Assembly (NCBI GenBank): GCA_020846875.1
Contig: JADLDB010000130.1
Span: 1-36,721 of the forward strand
Reading direction: 5' to 3'
Source of the DNA: Myxococcales bacterium
Lineage (GTDB): Bacteria; Myxococcota; Myxococcia; Myxococcales; Myxococcaceae
DNA: 36,721 bases
The notes beneath the pieces were generated by a model. The model did not search any database. It had not been told where the DNA came from and saw only the letters and a program-made list of their open reading frames with translations. Positions 14,355 to 24,306 of the stretch are shown here, piece after piece; the first letter of the stretch is position 1, and every line of letters begins with the position of its first letter. The translations under genes were made by a program, and so were the position numbers.

Positions 14355-15914
14355 CTACTCGAAGGCGCCGATGTCCTCGTCCGGCTTCTTCGGCGGCGGC
14401 TTCTTGCCCGTGCCCACCTTCGGGGCGATCCGCTCCAGGTTGAACTCCAGGTCCTGGTCGCTCTCGGGGCGCAGGCTCTTCTCCAGGTCGCGGTAGTCCG
14501 CGAGGCGGAAGGTGAGGGTGCGCGTGGTGCCTTGATCGAAGCCGGTGGTCAGCGGCGTCTTGCCGATCACCACGCCGTCTTCGATCACCTCCGCGCCGGC
14601 CGGCTTCGTCTTGAGCGTCAGCGTCACCTTTGCAGAGGCCGTCGGCGGGTCGAGGTCCTTCGCCGCTTCGGGCCTGGTGGGCGGCGGCGTGACGGCGGGC
14701 TTGTTCACCGGAGGCGGCGGGTGCTCCGTGGACCTCACCTTCCACGCCACCGCGCCGCCGATCCCCAGTACCAGCACCGCCGCGAAGCCCACCAGCAGGC
14801 CCATCCCCCCGGACTTCGGCGCCGGCTTCGGGGCGCTCCCAGCAAGCGACGGTGAGAGCTCCACCTTCGACGAGCTCTTGGGGATCGGCTTCGACACCGC
14901 CGACACGGACCGCGACACCGGCCGGGACTTGCTCTGGCTGCCCTTGCGCGACGCGCTGGAGCTGCCGCTGCCCGACTCCTTCGAGGTGTCCGGGGTGAAG
15001 GTGGGGGCCGCGTCCAGCACCGCGTCGGGCACGCCGGACGTCGCCGCCAGCAGCGCCTTGATGAAGTCATCGGCGCTCTGGAAGCGGTCCTCCTTCTCTG
15101 GCTTGAGGCCTTTGGTGAGGAAGCGATCGATGGCCTCGGGCACCGGCGCACCCTGGCGGTAGGTGGCCACCGCGGGCACGTTGCCGCTCAAGGACGCGGT
15201 GAGCGCCTTGCGCACCGAGTTGGCCCCGTACGGGGAGTGCCCGGTGAGGCAGTAGTAGAGCACGCCGGCCAGCGAGTACAGGTCTGAGCGCTGATCGACC
15301 ACCTCGCCGCCGGCCTGCTCGGGCGGCATGTACTGAGGGGTGCCCAACACCTGCCCGGTGGAGGTGAGGTGCTCTTCGTCCTCGCTCTCCAGCGCCTTCA
15401 CCAGGCCGAAGTCGAGGACCTTCACGTACTCGTTGCCGTCCACCTGGGTGAGCATCACGTTGTGGGGCTTGATGTCCCGGTGGATGACGTTCTGCTTGTG
15501 CGCGTGGCCCACGCCCAGGGCCGTCTGTTCGATCACCGCGGCGGCCTCGCGCAGCGTCATCGGGCCGTGCTGCTTGACGCGCTGGCGCAGGCTCTCGCCC
15601 TCGAGCAGCTCCATCACGTAGTAGCACATGCCGTCGGCCGTCTGGCCGAAGTCGAAGATGGTGATGATGTTCGGGTGGTGGAGGCGGCTGGCGATCTCGG
15701 CTTCCCGGCGGAAGCGCTCGAAGAAGCTGGGCGCCATGGCCAACTGCGGGTGCAGCGTCTTCAACGCCACCGGCCGCTGCATGGACGTCTGCACCCCGCG
15801 GAAGACCATGCCCATGCCGCCCTGGCCCAGCACCGAGTCGATCCGGTACCGGCCGTCGAGCGTCTTGCCGATCAGGTCCTGGGCGTTGACTGAGTCGAAC
15901 GGGTCCTTCGCCAT
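14355..15914 (-). CDS. Ser/Thr protein kinase with transmembrane and PEGA-like domains
   Basis: The 519-residue protein has a complete Hanks kinase domain: glycine loop GQGGMG (30-35), lysine K52 in VALKTL, HRDIKPHN (145-152), DFG (168-170), GTPQYMPPEQ and a C-lobe to about residue 290. A Ser/Lys-rich linker (310-368), a membrane helix (371-391) and a PEGA-like surface domain (about 427-493; KPAGAEVIEDGVVIGKTP) follow. Kinases of this form in myxobacteria transmit envelope signals. The ATG at 15914 puts MAKDPFDS before the kinase; the frame stays open much farther upstream only because the opposite-strand GC pattern lacks stops. It faces the ABC-F gene. Confidence 0.92.
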   Translation of the reverse strand: MAKDPFDSVNAQDLIGKTLDGRYRIDSVLGQGGMGMVFRGVQTSMQRPVALKTLHPQLAMAPSFFERFRREAEIASRLHHPNIITIFDFGQTADGMCYYVMELLEGESLRQRVKQHGPMTLREAAAVIEQTALGVGHAHKQNVIHRDIKPHNVMLTQVDGNEYVKVLDFGLVKALESEDEEHLTSTGQVLGTPQYMPPEQAGGEVVDQRSDLYSLAGVLYYCLTGHSPYGANSVRKALTASLSGNVPAVATYRQGAPVPEAIDRFLTKGLKPEKEDRFQSADDFIKALLAATSGVPDAVLDAAPTFTPDTSKESGSGSSSASRKGSQSKSRPVSRSVSAVSKPIPKSSSKVELSPSLAGSAPKPAPKSGGMGLLVGFAAVLVLGIGGAVAWKVRSTEHPPPPVNKPAVTPPPTRPEAAKDLDPPTASAKVTLTLKTKPAGAEVIEDGVVIGKTPLTTGFDQGTTRTLTFRLADYRDLEKSLRPESDQDLEFNLERIAPKVGTGKKPPPKKPDEDIGAFE

Positions 15915-15962
15915 GGGGGCTCGCGCGGGCACTGTACCGGAAGAAGACGCCGCTTGCGTGGC

Positions 15963-15986
15963 CCAACGTTCCCCGGGTAACGCTGG
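15963..15986. promoter_or_regulatory. Imperfect 24-bp palindrome, candidate operator
   Basis: CCAACGTTCCCC is followed by GGGTAACGCTGG, whose reverse complement, CCAGCGTTACCC, matches 10 of 12 positions. It sits 6 bp before the GTG of the ABC-F gene, in the 78-bp gap shared with the divergent kinase gene, so a protein bound there could control both. No repressor is indicated and the match could be chance in GC-rich DNA. Confidence 0.3.
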
Positions 15987-15992
15987 CCCGTC

Positions 15993-17930
<1,938 letters not shown>

Positions 17931-17988
17931 CCCCCACCTCGTTCTGGTGTAGGTTTCGGCCCAAGGGCCGTACCCGAGCGGAGCCTCG

Positions 17989-18546
17989 ATGCCACGCCTT
18001 CTTCCCCCTGTCGTCCTCGCCCTCTTCACCGCCTGCGGAGGAGGTTCAAGCAACGGCCTGGCGCCCAACGCCGTCTACTTCTGGCAGATCACCTCCAGCA
18101 CGGTGGAGTTCGGCCAGTGCAGCGACAAGCCGGAGTTCCGCATGGACGCCAAGCCCCTGGCCTTCTCCGACAACAGCTACATCATCTACCGCGTCTCCGG
18201 CGACGGGAAGACGGCGGTGACGCAGGACTGCACCAGGCTCGACGCCTCCACCTGCAGCAGCAGCGCCACCCCCATCACCTTCAACATCGCGGGGCGCGAG
18301 CTGACCTTCACCCAGGAGTCGAAGGCGCCCGTGGGCACCACCGGGTGCAACCTGCAGCAGGCCGAGACGTGGACCCTCGCCGACAGCGGGAAGGCCATGA
18401 CGCTGGACATCGCCAACGTGCTGTCGCTGGTGGACTCGCCGCCGGCCTGCGACTCGGTGGAGGCAGACCTGAAGATGAACTCGCCCAACATGCTGGGCGT
18501 CCAGGGCTGCGTGGTGACCTTCAAGCTGACCGGAAACCTCAAGTGA
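17989..18546 (+). CDS. Cysteine-rich lipoprotein of unknown function
   Basis: The 185-residue protein has a short lipoprotein signal ending LFTACGGG. The mature part contains six further cysteines (FGQCSD, DCTRL, STCSS, TGCNL, PACDS, QGCVV), suggesting disulfides in a secreted beta-rich domain. No known domain is recognised. The ribosome site GGAGCC precedes the ATG at 17989. It lies 58 bp after the ABC-F gene and 10 bp before the next kinase gene, so it is probably cotranscribed with that kinase and may be an envelope partner; that is inference. Confidence 0.78.
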   Translation: MPRLLPPVVLALFTACGGGSSNGLAPNAVYFWQITSSTVEFGQCSDKPEFRMDAKPLAFSDNSYIIYRVSGDGKTAVTQDCTRLDASTCSSSATPITFNIAGRELTFTQESKAPVGTTGCNLQQAETWTLADSGKAMTLDIANVLSLVDSPPACDSVEADLKMNSPNMLGVQGCVVTFKLTGNLK

Positions 18547-18556
18547 GGGCCGACGC

Positions 18557-20218
18557 CTGAGCGGACGCGACGCCAGCCAGGCAGCGACCCACCCCGAGAC
18601 CCCGGCCCTGCCCGCGGGGCCCCCGGCCTTCGGCGATCGCTACCCCGCGATCAAGAAGCTGGCCGAAGGCGGCATGGCCGAAGTGTACCTGGCGCGCGAC
18701 CTCGGCGCCTCGCCTCCCCGGCTGTGCGTGCTCAAGCGGATCCTCCCGGAGCTGGCGAAGAACCCCGACTACCTGAAGATGTTCCACGACGAGTGCCGGA
18801 TCGCCTCGCTGATGACCCACCCCAACGTGGTGCGCGTCTTCGACACCGTCCGCTCGCCCCAGGGCCCCTTCCTGGTGATGGAGTACCTCGCCGGGCAGGA
18901 TCTGCACGACGTCGGGGCGCGCGCGCGCCGCAACGGCCTCTTCATTCCCTGGGACTTCGCGGCGGGGCTGGTGATCGAAGCGGCCGAGGGGATCGCCTAC
19001 GCTCACCAGCTCAAGGGCGCCGACGGCCAGCCGCTGCAGATCGTCCACCGCGATCTCACCCCGTCCAACGTCTTCGTCACCTGGGACGGTCTGGTGAAGG
19101 TGCTCGACTTCGGCATCGCCCACGCCCAGCACCGCATGTCCAAGACGCAGCAGGGCCTGGTCAAGGGCAAGGCCCAGTACCTGGCGCCGGAGCAGATCAC
19201 CGGCAAGGCGCTGGACGGGCGCGTCGATCAGTTCGCCCTGGCGGTGGTGCTGTACCAACTGCTCGCCGGCAAGCCGATGTTCGATCTCGACAACGAGCTG
19301 GCCTGCCTGCACGCGATCCTCGAGGGGAAGCGGCCTTCCGTGCGCGAGGTGCGGCAGGACGTGCCGGAGGCGCTGGAGCAGGTGATGGCCCGCGCCACGC
19401 GCGTCAACCCCGACGAGCGCTTCCCCTCGGTGAAGGTGTTCCGCGACGCGCTGGGGGCCTGCCTCGGCGCCGAGGTGACGCGCGTGGCGCTGGGCGCCAG
19501 ACTGCGGGAGCTCTTCGCCAGCGAGTTCGAGTCCCACGCCCAGTTGATGGGCAAGCTGGCCAGCGCTGGCACCGACGAGCTTCGCCGGCTGTACGAAGGC
19601 GCCCGCCACCCAGAGCCCTCCGGCGCCCGCACCGAGCTGATGAGCGAGCCGCACCGCGCCCCGGGTGGCTCTTCGCGACGGTACGTCCTCCTCGGCGGGG
19701 CGCTGGTGCTGGGCGCGGGGCTGCTCGTCGCGCTGGGTGCCGGAGCGAAGAAGGCGCCGCCGCCGCCCACCGGCAGCATCACGGTGCGCAGCGATCCCCC
19801 CGGCGCCACGGTGGTGCTGGACGGCAAGCCCACCACCTGGTCCACCCCGGTGGTGCTCGATCACCTCGCGCTGGGTGACCACCGGCTCTCGCTCAGCCTC
19901 GCCGATCGCAAGAGCGCGGAGCAGCAGGTGTCGCTGACCCTCGAGGCGCCTGCCCCCACCGTCCACTTCGTGCTCCCGCCGCTGATCGGCACCCTGCGCC
20001 TGCGCGTCCACCCCGTCACCGCCCGCGTCACCATTGACGGCAAGCCGCTGCCCATCGCCGACGGCCAGGCGAAGCTGGAGGATCTCGTCGTGGGCGAGCG
20101 CTACCTGGTGCGGGCCGAGGCCCCCGGTTTCTCCGCGCGCGAGGTGGTGACCCGGGTGAGCGCCGACGAGGTGACCGAGCTGGAGCTCGAGCTCACCCCC
20201 GTACAACCTCCGCGCTGA
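18557..20218 (+). CDS. Ser/Thr protein kinase with PEGA repeats; apparent CTG start
   Basis: The kinase domain begins with FGDRYPAIKKLAEGGMAEVY, so the glycine loop lies upstream of the first ATG (18674). The only start-like codon between the in-frame stop at 18527 and that ATG, with AGGG before it, is CTG at 18557; this gives 553 residues. K60 (VLKRIL), HRDLTPSN (164-171; the usual HRDxK lysine is Thr), DFG (184-186) and the AQYLAPEQ segment are present. A membrane helix is at about 374-395, followed by two PEGA-like stretches (about 403-450 and 465-540), the first beginning GSITVRSDPPGATVVLDGKP. A 514-residue form from ATG 18674 would lack half the glycine loop. Confidence 0.85.
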   Translation: MSGRDASQAATHPETPALPAGPPAFGDRYPAIKKLAEGGMAEVYLARDLGASPPRLCVLKRILPELAKNPDYLKMFHDECRIASLMTHPNVVRVFDTVRSPQGPFLVMEYLAGQDLHDVGARARRNGLFIPWDFAAGLVIEAAEGIAYAHQLKGADGQPLQIVHRDLTPSNVFVTWDGLVKVLDFGIAHAQHRMSKTQQGLVKGKAQYLAPEQITGKALDGRVDQFALAVVLYQLLAGKPMFDLDNELACLHAILEGKRPSVREVRQDVPEALEQVMARATRVNPDERFPSVKVFRDALGACLGAEVTRVALGARLRELFASEFESHAQLMGKLASAGTDELRRLYEGARHPEPSGARTELMSEPHRAPGGSSRRYVLLGGALVLGAGLLVALGAGAKKAPPPPTGSITVRSDPPGATVVLDGKPTTWSTPVVLDHLALGDHRLSLSLADRKSAEQQVSLTLEAPAPTVHFVLPPLIGTLRLRVHPVTARVTIDGKPLPIADGQAKLEDLVVGERYLVRAEAPGFSAREVVTRVSADEVTELELELTPVQPPR

Positions 20219-20227
20219 GGAAGGGGC

Positions 20228-20878
20228 CTACACCATCTTCCGGTACACGCCGACCACCTTGCCCAGGATCATCGTCTGGCGGAACTCGGCCTTCGCCACG
20301 TAGATGGGCTGCATGTCCTTGTTGGCCGGCTGGAAGCGCACCCGCTCACCTTCCGGGTAGAAGCGCTTCACCGTCGCCTCCTCTTCGATGAGCGCCACCA
20401 CGATGTCCCCGGCCGAGGCGCTGGGGGCCTTCTTCACGAAGATGAAGTCACCGTCCTGGATCCCGTCGTCGATCATCGACTGGCCCTTCACCCGCAGGGC
20501 GAAGACCTCCCGGCCGCTGCCGCCCAGCAGGAAGCTGTCGATCCGCACCGTGTCCTCGACGTTCTCCTGCGCGAGGATCGGCGCGCCCGCCGCCACCCGG
20601 CCCAGCAGGGGCACGTCCACCATCGTCGGGTCCGCCTTCTTGCCCAGGCCCAGCACCAGGCGCGCCCGCTTGGTGGGCACCAGGCTGCGGCTCTGCTGCT
20701 CGCCGCGGGTCAGAAAGCCCTTCCGCTCCAGCGCCTTGAGGTGATCGTTCACCCCGTTGGTGGAGCGAATGTCCATCTCCTCGCCGATCTCGCGGATCGT
20801 CGGCGGGTAGCCCCGGTCCTCGCTGGTCCGCACGATGTACTGGAGGATCTCCTTCTGCCGGTCCGTGATGTCTTCCAT
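20228..20878 (-). CDS. lexA: LexA repressor, SOS regulator
   Basis: The 216-residue protein has the LexA winged-helix DNA-binding domain ([28 protein letters not shown]), the self-cleavage site A97-G98 (VAAGAP) and the catalytic pair S134 (GQSMIDDG) and K171 (ATVKRF). The protein represses SOS genes until RecA-ssDNA promotes its self-cleavage. Length matches the family. It starts at the ATG at 20878. A LexA-box-like sequence lies upstream in its promoter, consistent with autoregulation. The gene is divergent from the lipoprotein gene at 20985. Confidence 0.96.
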   Translation of the reverse strand: MEDITDRQKEILQYIVRTSEDRGYPPTIREIGEEMDIRSTNGVNDHLKALERKGFLTRGEQQSRSLVPTKRARLVLGLGKKADPTMVDVPLLGRVAAGAPILAQENVEDTVRIDSFLLGGSGREVFALRVKGQSMIDDGIQDGDFIFVKKAPSASAGDIVVALIEEEATVKRFYPEGERVRFQPANKDMQPIYVAKAEFRQTMILGKVVGVYRKMV

Positions 20879-20904
20879 GGTGCCCTCGCGAGAAGCTGGT
20901 CTTG

Positions 20905-20941
20905 TGTTCAGTATGGTCCCTGAACGGCCGTGCAGAGTCAA
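20905..20941 (-). promoter_or_regulatory. lexA promoter with candidate LexA box
   Basis: On the minus strand, TTGACT (20936-20941) is a good -35 hexamer and CATACT (20910-20915) a partial -10, though the 20-nt spacer is long. Within the spacer, CTGCACGGCCGTTCAGG (20919-20935) matches, with one mismatch, the Myxococcus LexA box CTRHAMRYBYGTTCAGS as I recall it. GTTCAG at 20906-20911 and CTGAAC at 20920-20925 also form a perfect 6-bp inverted repeat with 8 bp between. Binding there would block lexA transcription. Confidence 0.65.
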
Positions 20942-20984
20942 CTTTTCGCGGCTGGCGCGGCGGCGAGCGACTAAACCCCCAGCG

Positions 20985-21482
20985 ATGCCGAGGGGCTGGG
21001 CGATCTGGCTGGCGGTGCTCTTCCCGGCGTGCGCGGGGGGCCTCAAGGGCGAGGTGTTTCGCAAGTCGGCGGTGGCCTACCGGGTCAGCGCCCCGAGCGC
21101 CGATCAGTTCCACCGGGTGGACTTCTCGGACAACGATCTGGCGTGGGCGGCGAACAAGGGCCCGCACCTGCTGGCGATGAACGCGGTGTGCCAGGGGACC
21201 GACGACGCGTCTTTGGAGGTGCTCACCCGGCACCTGCTCTTCGGCTTCACCGAGAAGGAGCGATTGTCCGAGCAGCGGCAGACGGTCGACGGGCGGGAGG
21301 CGCTGCACACGGTGTGGAGCGCGAAGCTGGACGGGGTGCCCATGGAGCTCGAGCTGGTGGTGCTGAAGAGAGACGGCTGTGTCCACGACTTCACGTACGT
21401 CAGCCCGCCTGGGGAGCGGCCGGCCCACCAGGAGGCCTTCGACGCGCTGGTGAAGGGCTTCAAGCAGGAGGAGCGGAACTAG
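20985..21482 (+). CDS. Lipoprotein preceding the mla-type operon
   Basis: The 165-residue protein has a short lipoprotein signal ending LFPACAGG. The mature part ([11 protein letters not shown], a mixed alpha/beta body, then AFDALVKGF near the end) shows the form of small myxobacterial envelope lipoproteins, but I do not recognise a family. Only 5 bp separate its stop from the MlaE-like permease start, so it is almost surely cotranscribed with the lipid-transport genes and may be an envelope partner. The start is the ATG at 20985. Confidence 0.78.
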   Translation: MPRGWAIWLAVLFPACAGGLKGEVFRKSAVAYRVSAPSADQFHRVDFSDNDLAWAANKGPHLLAMNAVCQGTDDASLEVLTRHLLFGFTEKERLSEQRQTVDGREALHTVWSAKLDGVPMELELVVLKRDGCVHDFTYVSPPGERPAHQEAFDALVKGFKQEERN

Positions 21483-21487
21483 CAGCC

Positions 21488-22342
21488 ATGGCGGCCCGCA
21501 CGCACCGGCGCAGGGACGATCTGCACGAGCCCGCCGAGACGGAGCTCACGCAGTTGGTGCAGCAGGAGCTGGCGGCGATCCTGCCGTGGTCGGCGCGGCT
21601 TCGCGAAGGCATCGTGTCGCTGGGGGGGATGGTGGTGATGTTCGGGCGGGCGCTGGCGCGGGCGGTGCGCGGACCGAGCTCCCTGTCGGCGACCGCCTAT
21701 CAGCTCGAGGTGCTGGGGATCCGCAGCCTGTCGATCGCCACGCTCACCGCGCTCTTCGCCGGCCTGGTGCTGTCGCTGCAGTTCGCCTTCTTCATGGCCC
21801 GCTTCGGCGTGCAGCACACGGTGGGGAAGGTGGTGGTGCTGACCTTGTTCCGTGAGCTGGGGCCGGTGCTGACGGCGCTCACCGTGGGCGCGCGGATCGG
21901 CTCGGGCATCACCGCCGAGCTGGGCTCGATGGCCGTCACCGAGCAGCTCGACGCCATTCGCGCGCTGGGGGCGGACCCGGTGAAGAAGCTGGTCACCCCC
22001 CGGCTGCTCGCCTGCATGGTGGTGATGCCGGCCCTCACCGCCCTGGCCGACGTGTTCGGCCTCTCGGCCGGCAGCGTGGTCGTCTACACGCAGTACGACA
22101 TCCCCTTCGAGCAGTACTTCCGCAGCGCCATCGAGACCGCCACGCTGATGGACTTCGGCTCCGGCATCGCCAAGAGCGTGGTGTTCGGCGGGATCATCGC
22201 GGTGGTCGGCTGCTCCAAGGGCTTCTCGGTCACCGGCGGCACCGAGGGCGTGGGCCGGGCCACGACCGAGACGGTGGCCATCACCTCGGTGGCGGTGTGC
22301 CTGTCGGACTTCCTCTTGACCAAGCTGTTTCTCGCCTTGTGA
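21488..22342 (+). CDS. mlaE: MlaE-family ABC transporter permease
   Basis: The 284-residue protein has the MlaE/YrbE pattern: a cytoplasmic N-terminal helix, LTALFAGLVLSLQFAFFMARFG, the conserved loop RELGPVLTALTVGARIGSGITAELGSMAVTEQLDAIRALG and final membrane helices. MlaE forms the inner-membrane channel of MCE lipid transporters that move phospholipids between membranes. The gene ends in GTGA, which overlaps the GTG start of the ATPase gene by 4 bp. The order E-F-D matches the Mla systems of Proteobacteria, but mlaC and mlaB are absent here. Confidence 0.93.
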   Translation: MAARTHRRRDDLHEPAETELTQLVQQELAAILPWSARLREGIVSLGGMVVMFGRALARAVRGPSSLSATAYQLEVLGIRSLSIATLTALFAGLVLSLQFAFFMARFGVQHTVGKVVVLTLFRELGPVLTALTVGARIGSGITAELGSMAVTEQLDAIRALGADPVKKLVTPRLLACMVVMPALTALADVFGLSAGSVVVYTQYDIPFEQYFRSAIETATLMDFGSGIAKSVVFGGIIAVVGCSKGFSVTGGTEGVGRATTETVAITSVAVCLSDFLLTKLFLAL

Positions 22343-23097
22343 GCGCCCCCGCCGCCAGCGACGCGATCATCCGCTACGACGGCCTGTGGAAGGCCTTCGG
22401 CCCCAAGAAGATCTACGAGGACCTGACGCTCGAGGTGAGGAAGGGCGAGACGATCACCGTGATCGGCGGCTCCGGCACCGGCAAGAGCGTGATGCTCAAG
22501 TGCCTCATCGGCCTGCTCTTCCCCGATCGCGGCAGCGTGTGGTTCGAAGGCGAAGACGTCACCACGCTGGACGAGCAGCACCTGCGCGAGGTGCGCAAGA
22601 AGGTGGCCATGGTCTTCCAGGGCTCGGCGCTGTTCGACTCGCTCACCGTGGCCGAGAACATCGCCTACCCGCTGCGGGAGCACCTGCCCGCGCTGTCCGA
22701 GGACGAGATCGCCGCCCGGGTGGCGAAGAACCTGGAGCTGATCAACCTGCCGGGCATCGAGGCGATGAAGCCGTCGGATCTCTCCGGCGGCATGAAGAAG
22801 CGGGTGGGGCTGGCCCGCGCCATCGCCATCGAGCCCGAGGTGATCCTGTGGGACGAGCCCACCACCGGCCTCGATCCGATCAGCACGCGGATCATCGACG
22901 ATCTGATCGTCTCGATGAGCCAGCGCCTGGGCTGCACGTCGATCGTCGTCACCCACGACATGGACAGCGCCTTCCGGGTGTCGGACCGGATCGCCATGCT
23001 GTCCCAGCGGAAGATCGTCGCGGTCGGCACCGTCGACGAGATGCAGGCCTCCGAACACCCCGACGTGCGCGCCTTCTTCGACGCGCGGAAGGACTGA
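22339..23097 (+). CDS. mlaF: MlaF-like ABC transporter ATPase
   Basis: The 252-residue ATPase has Walker A GGSGTGKS, a Q-loop (VAMVFQGSALFDSL), signature LSGGMKKRVGLARAIA, Walker B VILWDEPTTGLDP and the switch histidine VVTHD. LSGGMKKR is typical of MlaF/Ttg2A. It starts at GTG 22339, overlapping the permease stop by 4 bp, so the two are translationally coupled. It would drive lipid transport with MlaE and the MCE protein. An in-frame start 14 codons upstream lies inside mlaE and is not favoured. Confidence 0.94.
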   Translation: MSAPAASDAIIRYDGLWKAFGPKKIYEDLTLEVRKGETITVIGGSGTGKSVMLKCLIGLLFPDRGSVWFEGEDVTTLDEQHLREVRKKVAMVFQGSALFDSLTVAENIAYPLREHLPALSEDEIAARVAKNLELINLPGIEAMKPSDLSGGMKKRVGLARAIAIEPEVILWDEPTTGLDPISTRIIDDLIVSMSQRLGCTSIVVTHDMDSAFRVSDRIAMLSQRKIVAVGTVDEMQASEHPDVRAFFDARKD

Positions 23098-23103
23098 CGC
23101 CCC

Positions 23104-24231
23104 ATGGCCACCCCCTTGAACCAGGCCGAGCGCGAGAAGCGTATCGTCGTCCGCGCCGGCCTCTTCGTCGCCCTCGGCCTGGGCCTCGCGGCGATCGTCG
23201 TCTTCTTGATCGGCAAGGAGCGCATGCTGTTCGAGAAGGAGCTCACCTACCGCGGGGCGTTCGAGAACGTGGACGGCCTGGCCCTGGACTCGCCGGTGCG
23301 CCTGGGAGGCCTGCAGGTGGGCCGGGTGACGAGCATCTCCTTCGCGGACGATCTGAAGGACCAGCGGATCATCGTGCGGATGGAGGTGAGCCAGCGCTTC
23401 TCGGAGCGGATCCGCGCCGACTCGGTGGCCCGCGTCACCGGCCGCGGCGTACTGGGAGACAAGGCCATCGACATCTCCCTGGGCTCGCCGGGCAAGCCCG
23501 TCATCCCCGACGGCGGAGAGATCCCCACCGGCTCGTCGGGCGACCTGTCCAGCCTGCTCAAGGCCACCGGCGAGATGGTGGACAACGCCGTCAACATCAC
23601 CCGCGACCTGCGCTCCGGCGTGCAGACCTACGCCGGCCCCGAGGTCCGCGACGACGTGGTGGCGATCGTCAAGGCGACCCGCAGCGTGCTGAGCGAGATC
23701 GAGAGCGGGAAGGGGGCGCTCCACGCGTTGATCTACGACCGGAAGACGTCCGACGACCTGAAGACGCTGCTGGCCCGCGCTGCCGACACCGCCGCGAAGC
23801 TGGACGCCGCGGCCGAGAAGGTCGACGGGCTGCTCGCCGACGTGAAGAACGGCCAGGGCTCGCTGCATGCCTTGATCTACGACCAGAAGATCGCCCAGTC
23901 GATCGTCGAGCTCGGGGAGGCGGCCGACGAGGTGTCGACGCTGATCCACGACGCGAAGACGTCCAGGGACGGCGCCGTGTACCAGCTCGTGTACGGCGAC
24001 GCGCGCGCGGTGATGGGCGACCTGGGCAGGGCCGCGGCGGACGTGAAGGCGATCACCCAGAAGGTCCGCGCAGGTGAAGGCTCCCTGGGCGGGCTGATCA
24101 ATGATCCCACCGTCTACGAGGACCTGAAGGAGGTCCTGGGGAACGTGAAGCGAAACCGTGTGCTGCGCGAGCTGGTCCGCATGTCGATCAGCAACGAGGA
24201 CGAGCTCAAAGGGGCCGGCCAGAAGAAGTGA
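23104..24231 (+). CDS. mlaD: MlaD-like MCE-domain protein
   Basis: The 375-residue protein has an N-terminal membrane helix (about 18-36), an MCE domain (about 48-135; YRGAFENVDGLALDSPVRLGGLQVGRV is its start) and a long helical C-terminus. That region contains four spaced copies of a GxGxLxxLIxD-type motif near residues 202, 249, 289 (degenerate) and 324, separated by helices. MCE proteins form hexameric rings or tubes that carry lipid across the periplasm. The extended C-terminus is longer than E. coli MlaD (about 183 residues) and could build a tube to the outer membrane. It follows mlaF after 6 bp. Confidence 0.92.
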   Translation: MATPLNQAEREKRIVVRAGLFVALGLGLAAIVVFLIGKERMLFEKELTYRGAFENVDGLALDSPVRLGGLQVGRVTSISFADDLKDQRIIVRMEVSQRFSERIRADSVARVTGRGVLGDKAIDISLGSPGKPVIPDGGEIPTGSSGDLSSLLKATGEMVDNAVNITRDLRSGVQTYAGPEVRDDVVAIVKATRSVLSEIESGKGALHALIYDRKTSDDLKTLLARAADTAAKLDAAAEKVDGLLADVKNGQGSLHALIYDQKIAQSIVELGEAADEVSTLIHDAKTSRDGAVYQLVYGDARAVMGDLGRAAADVKAITQKVRAGEGSLGGLINDPTVYEDLKEVLGNVKRNRVLRELVRMSISNEDELKGAGQKK

Positions 24232-24306
24232 TACATGGGTGTCGCTTGTGCGCGCTGGCCGTACATTTTGAGCGGGCCTCCCAGGCCCTAGGATTCGGCT
24301 TCAGCC

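Noticed and set aside
24272-24286. GGGCCT-CCC-AGGCCC hairpin as a terminator of the mla operon
   Set aside because: The loop is only three bases and there is no T-run after it on the plus strand; such short palindromes are common in this GC-rich DNA.
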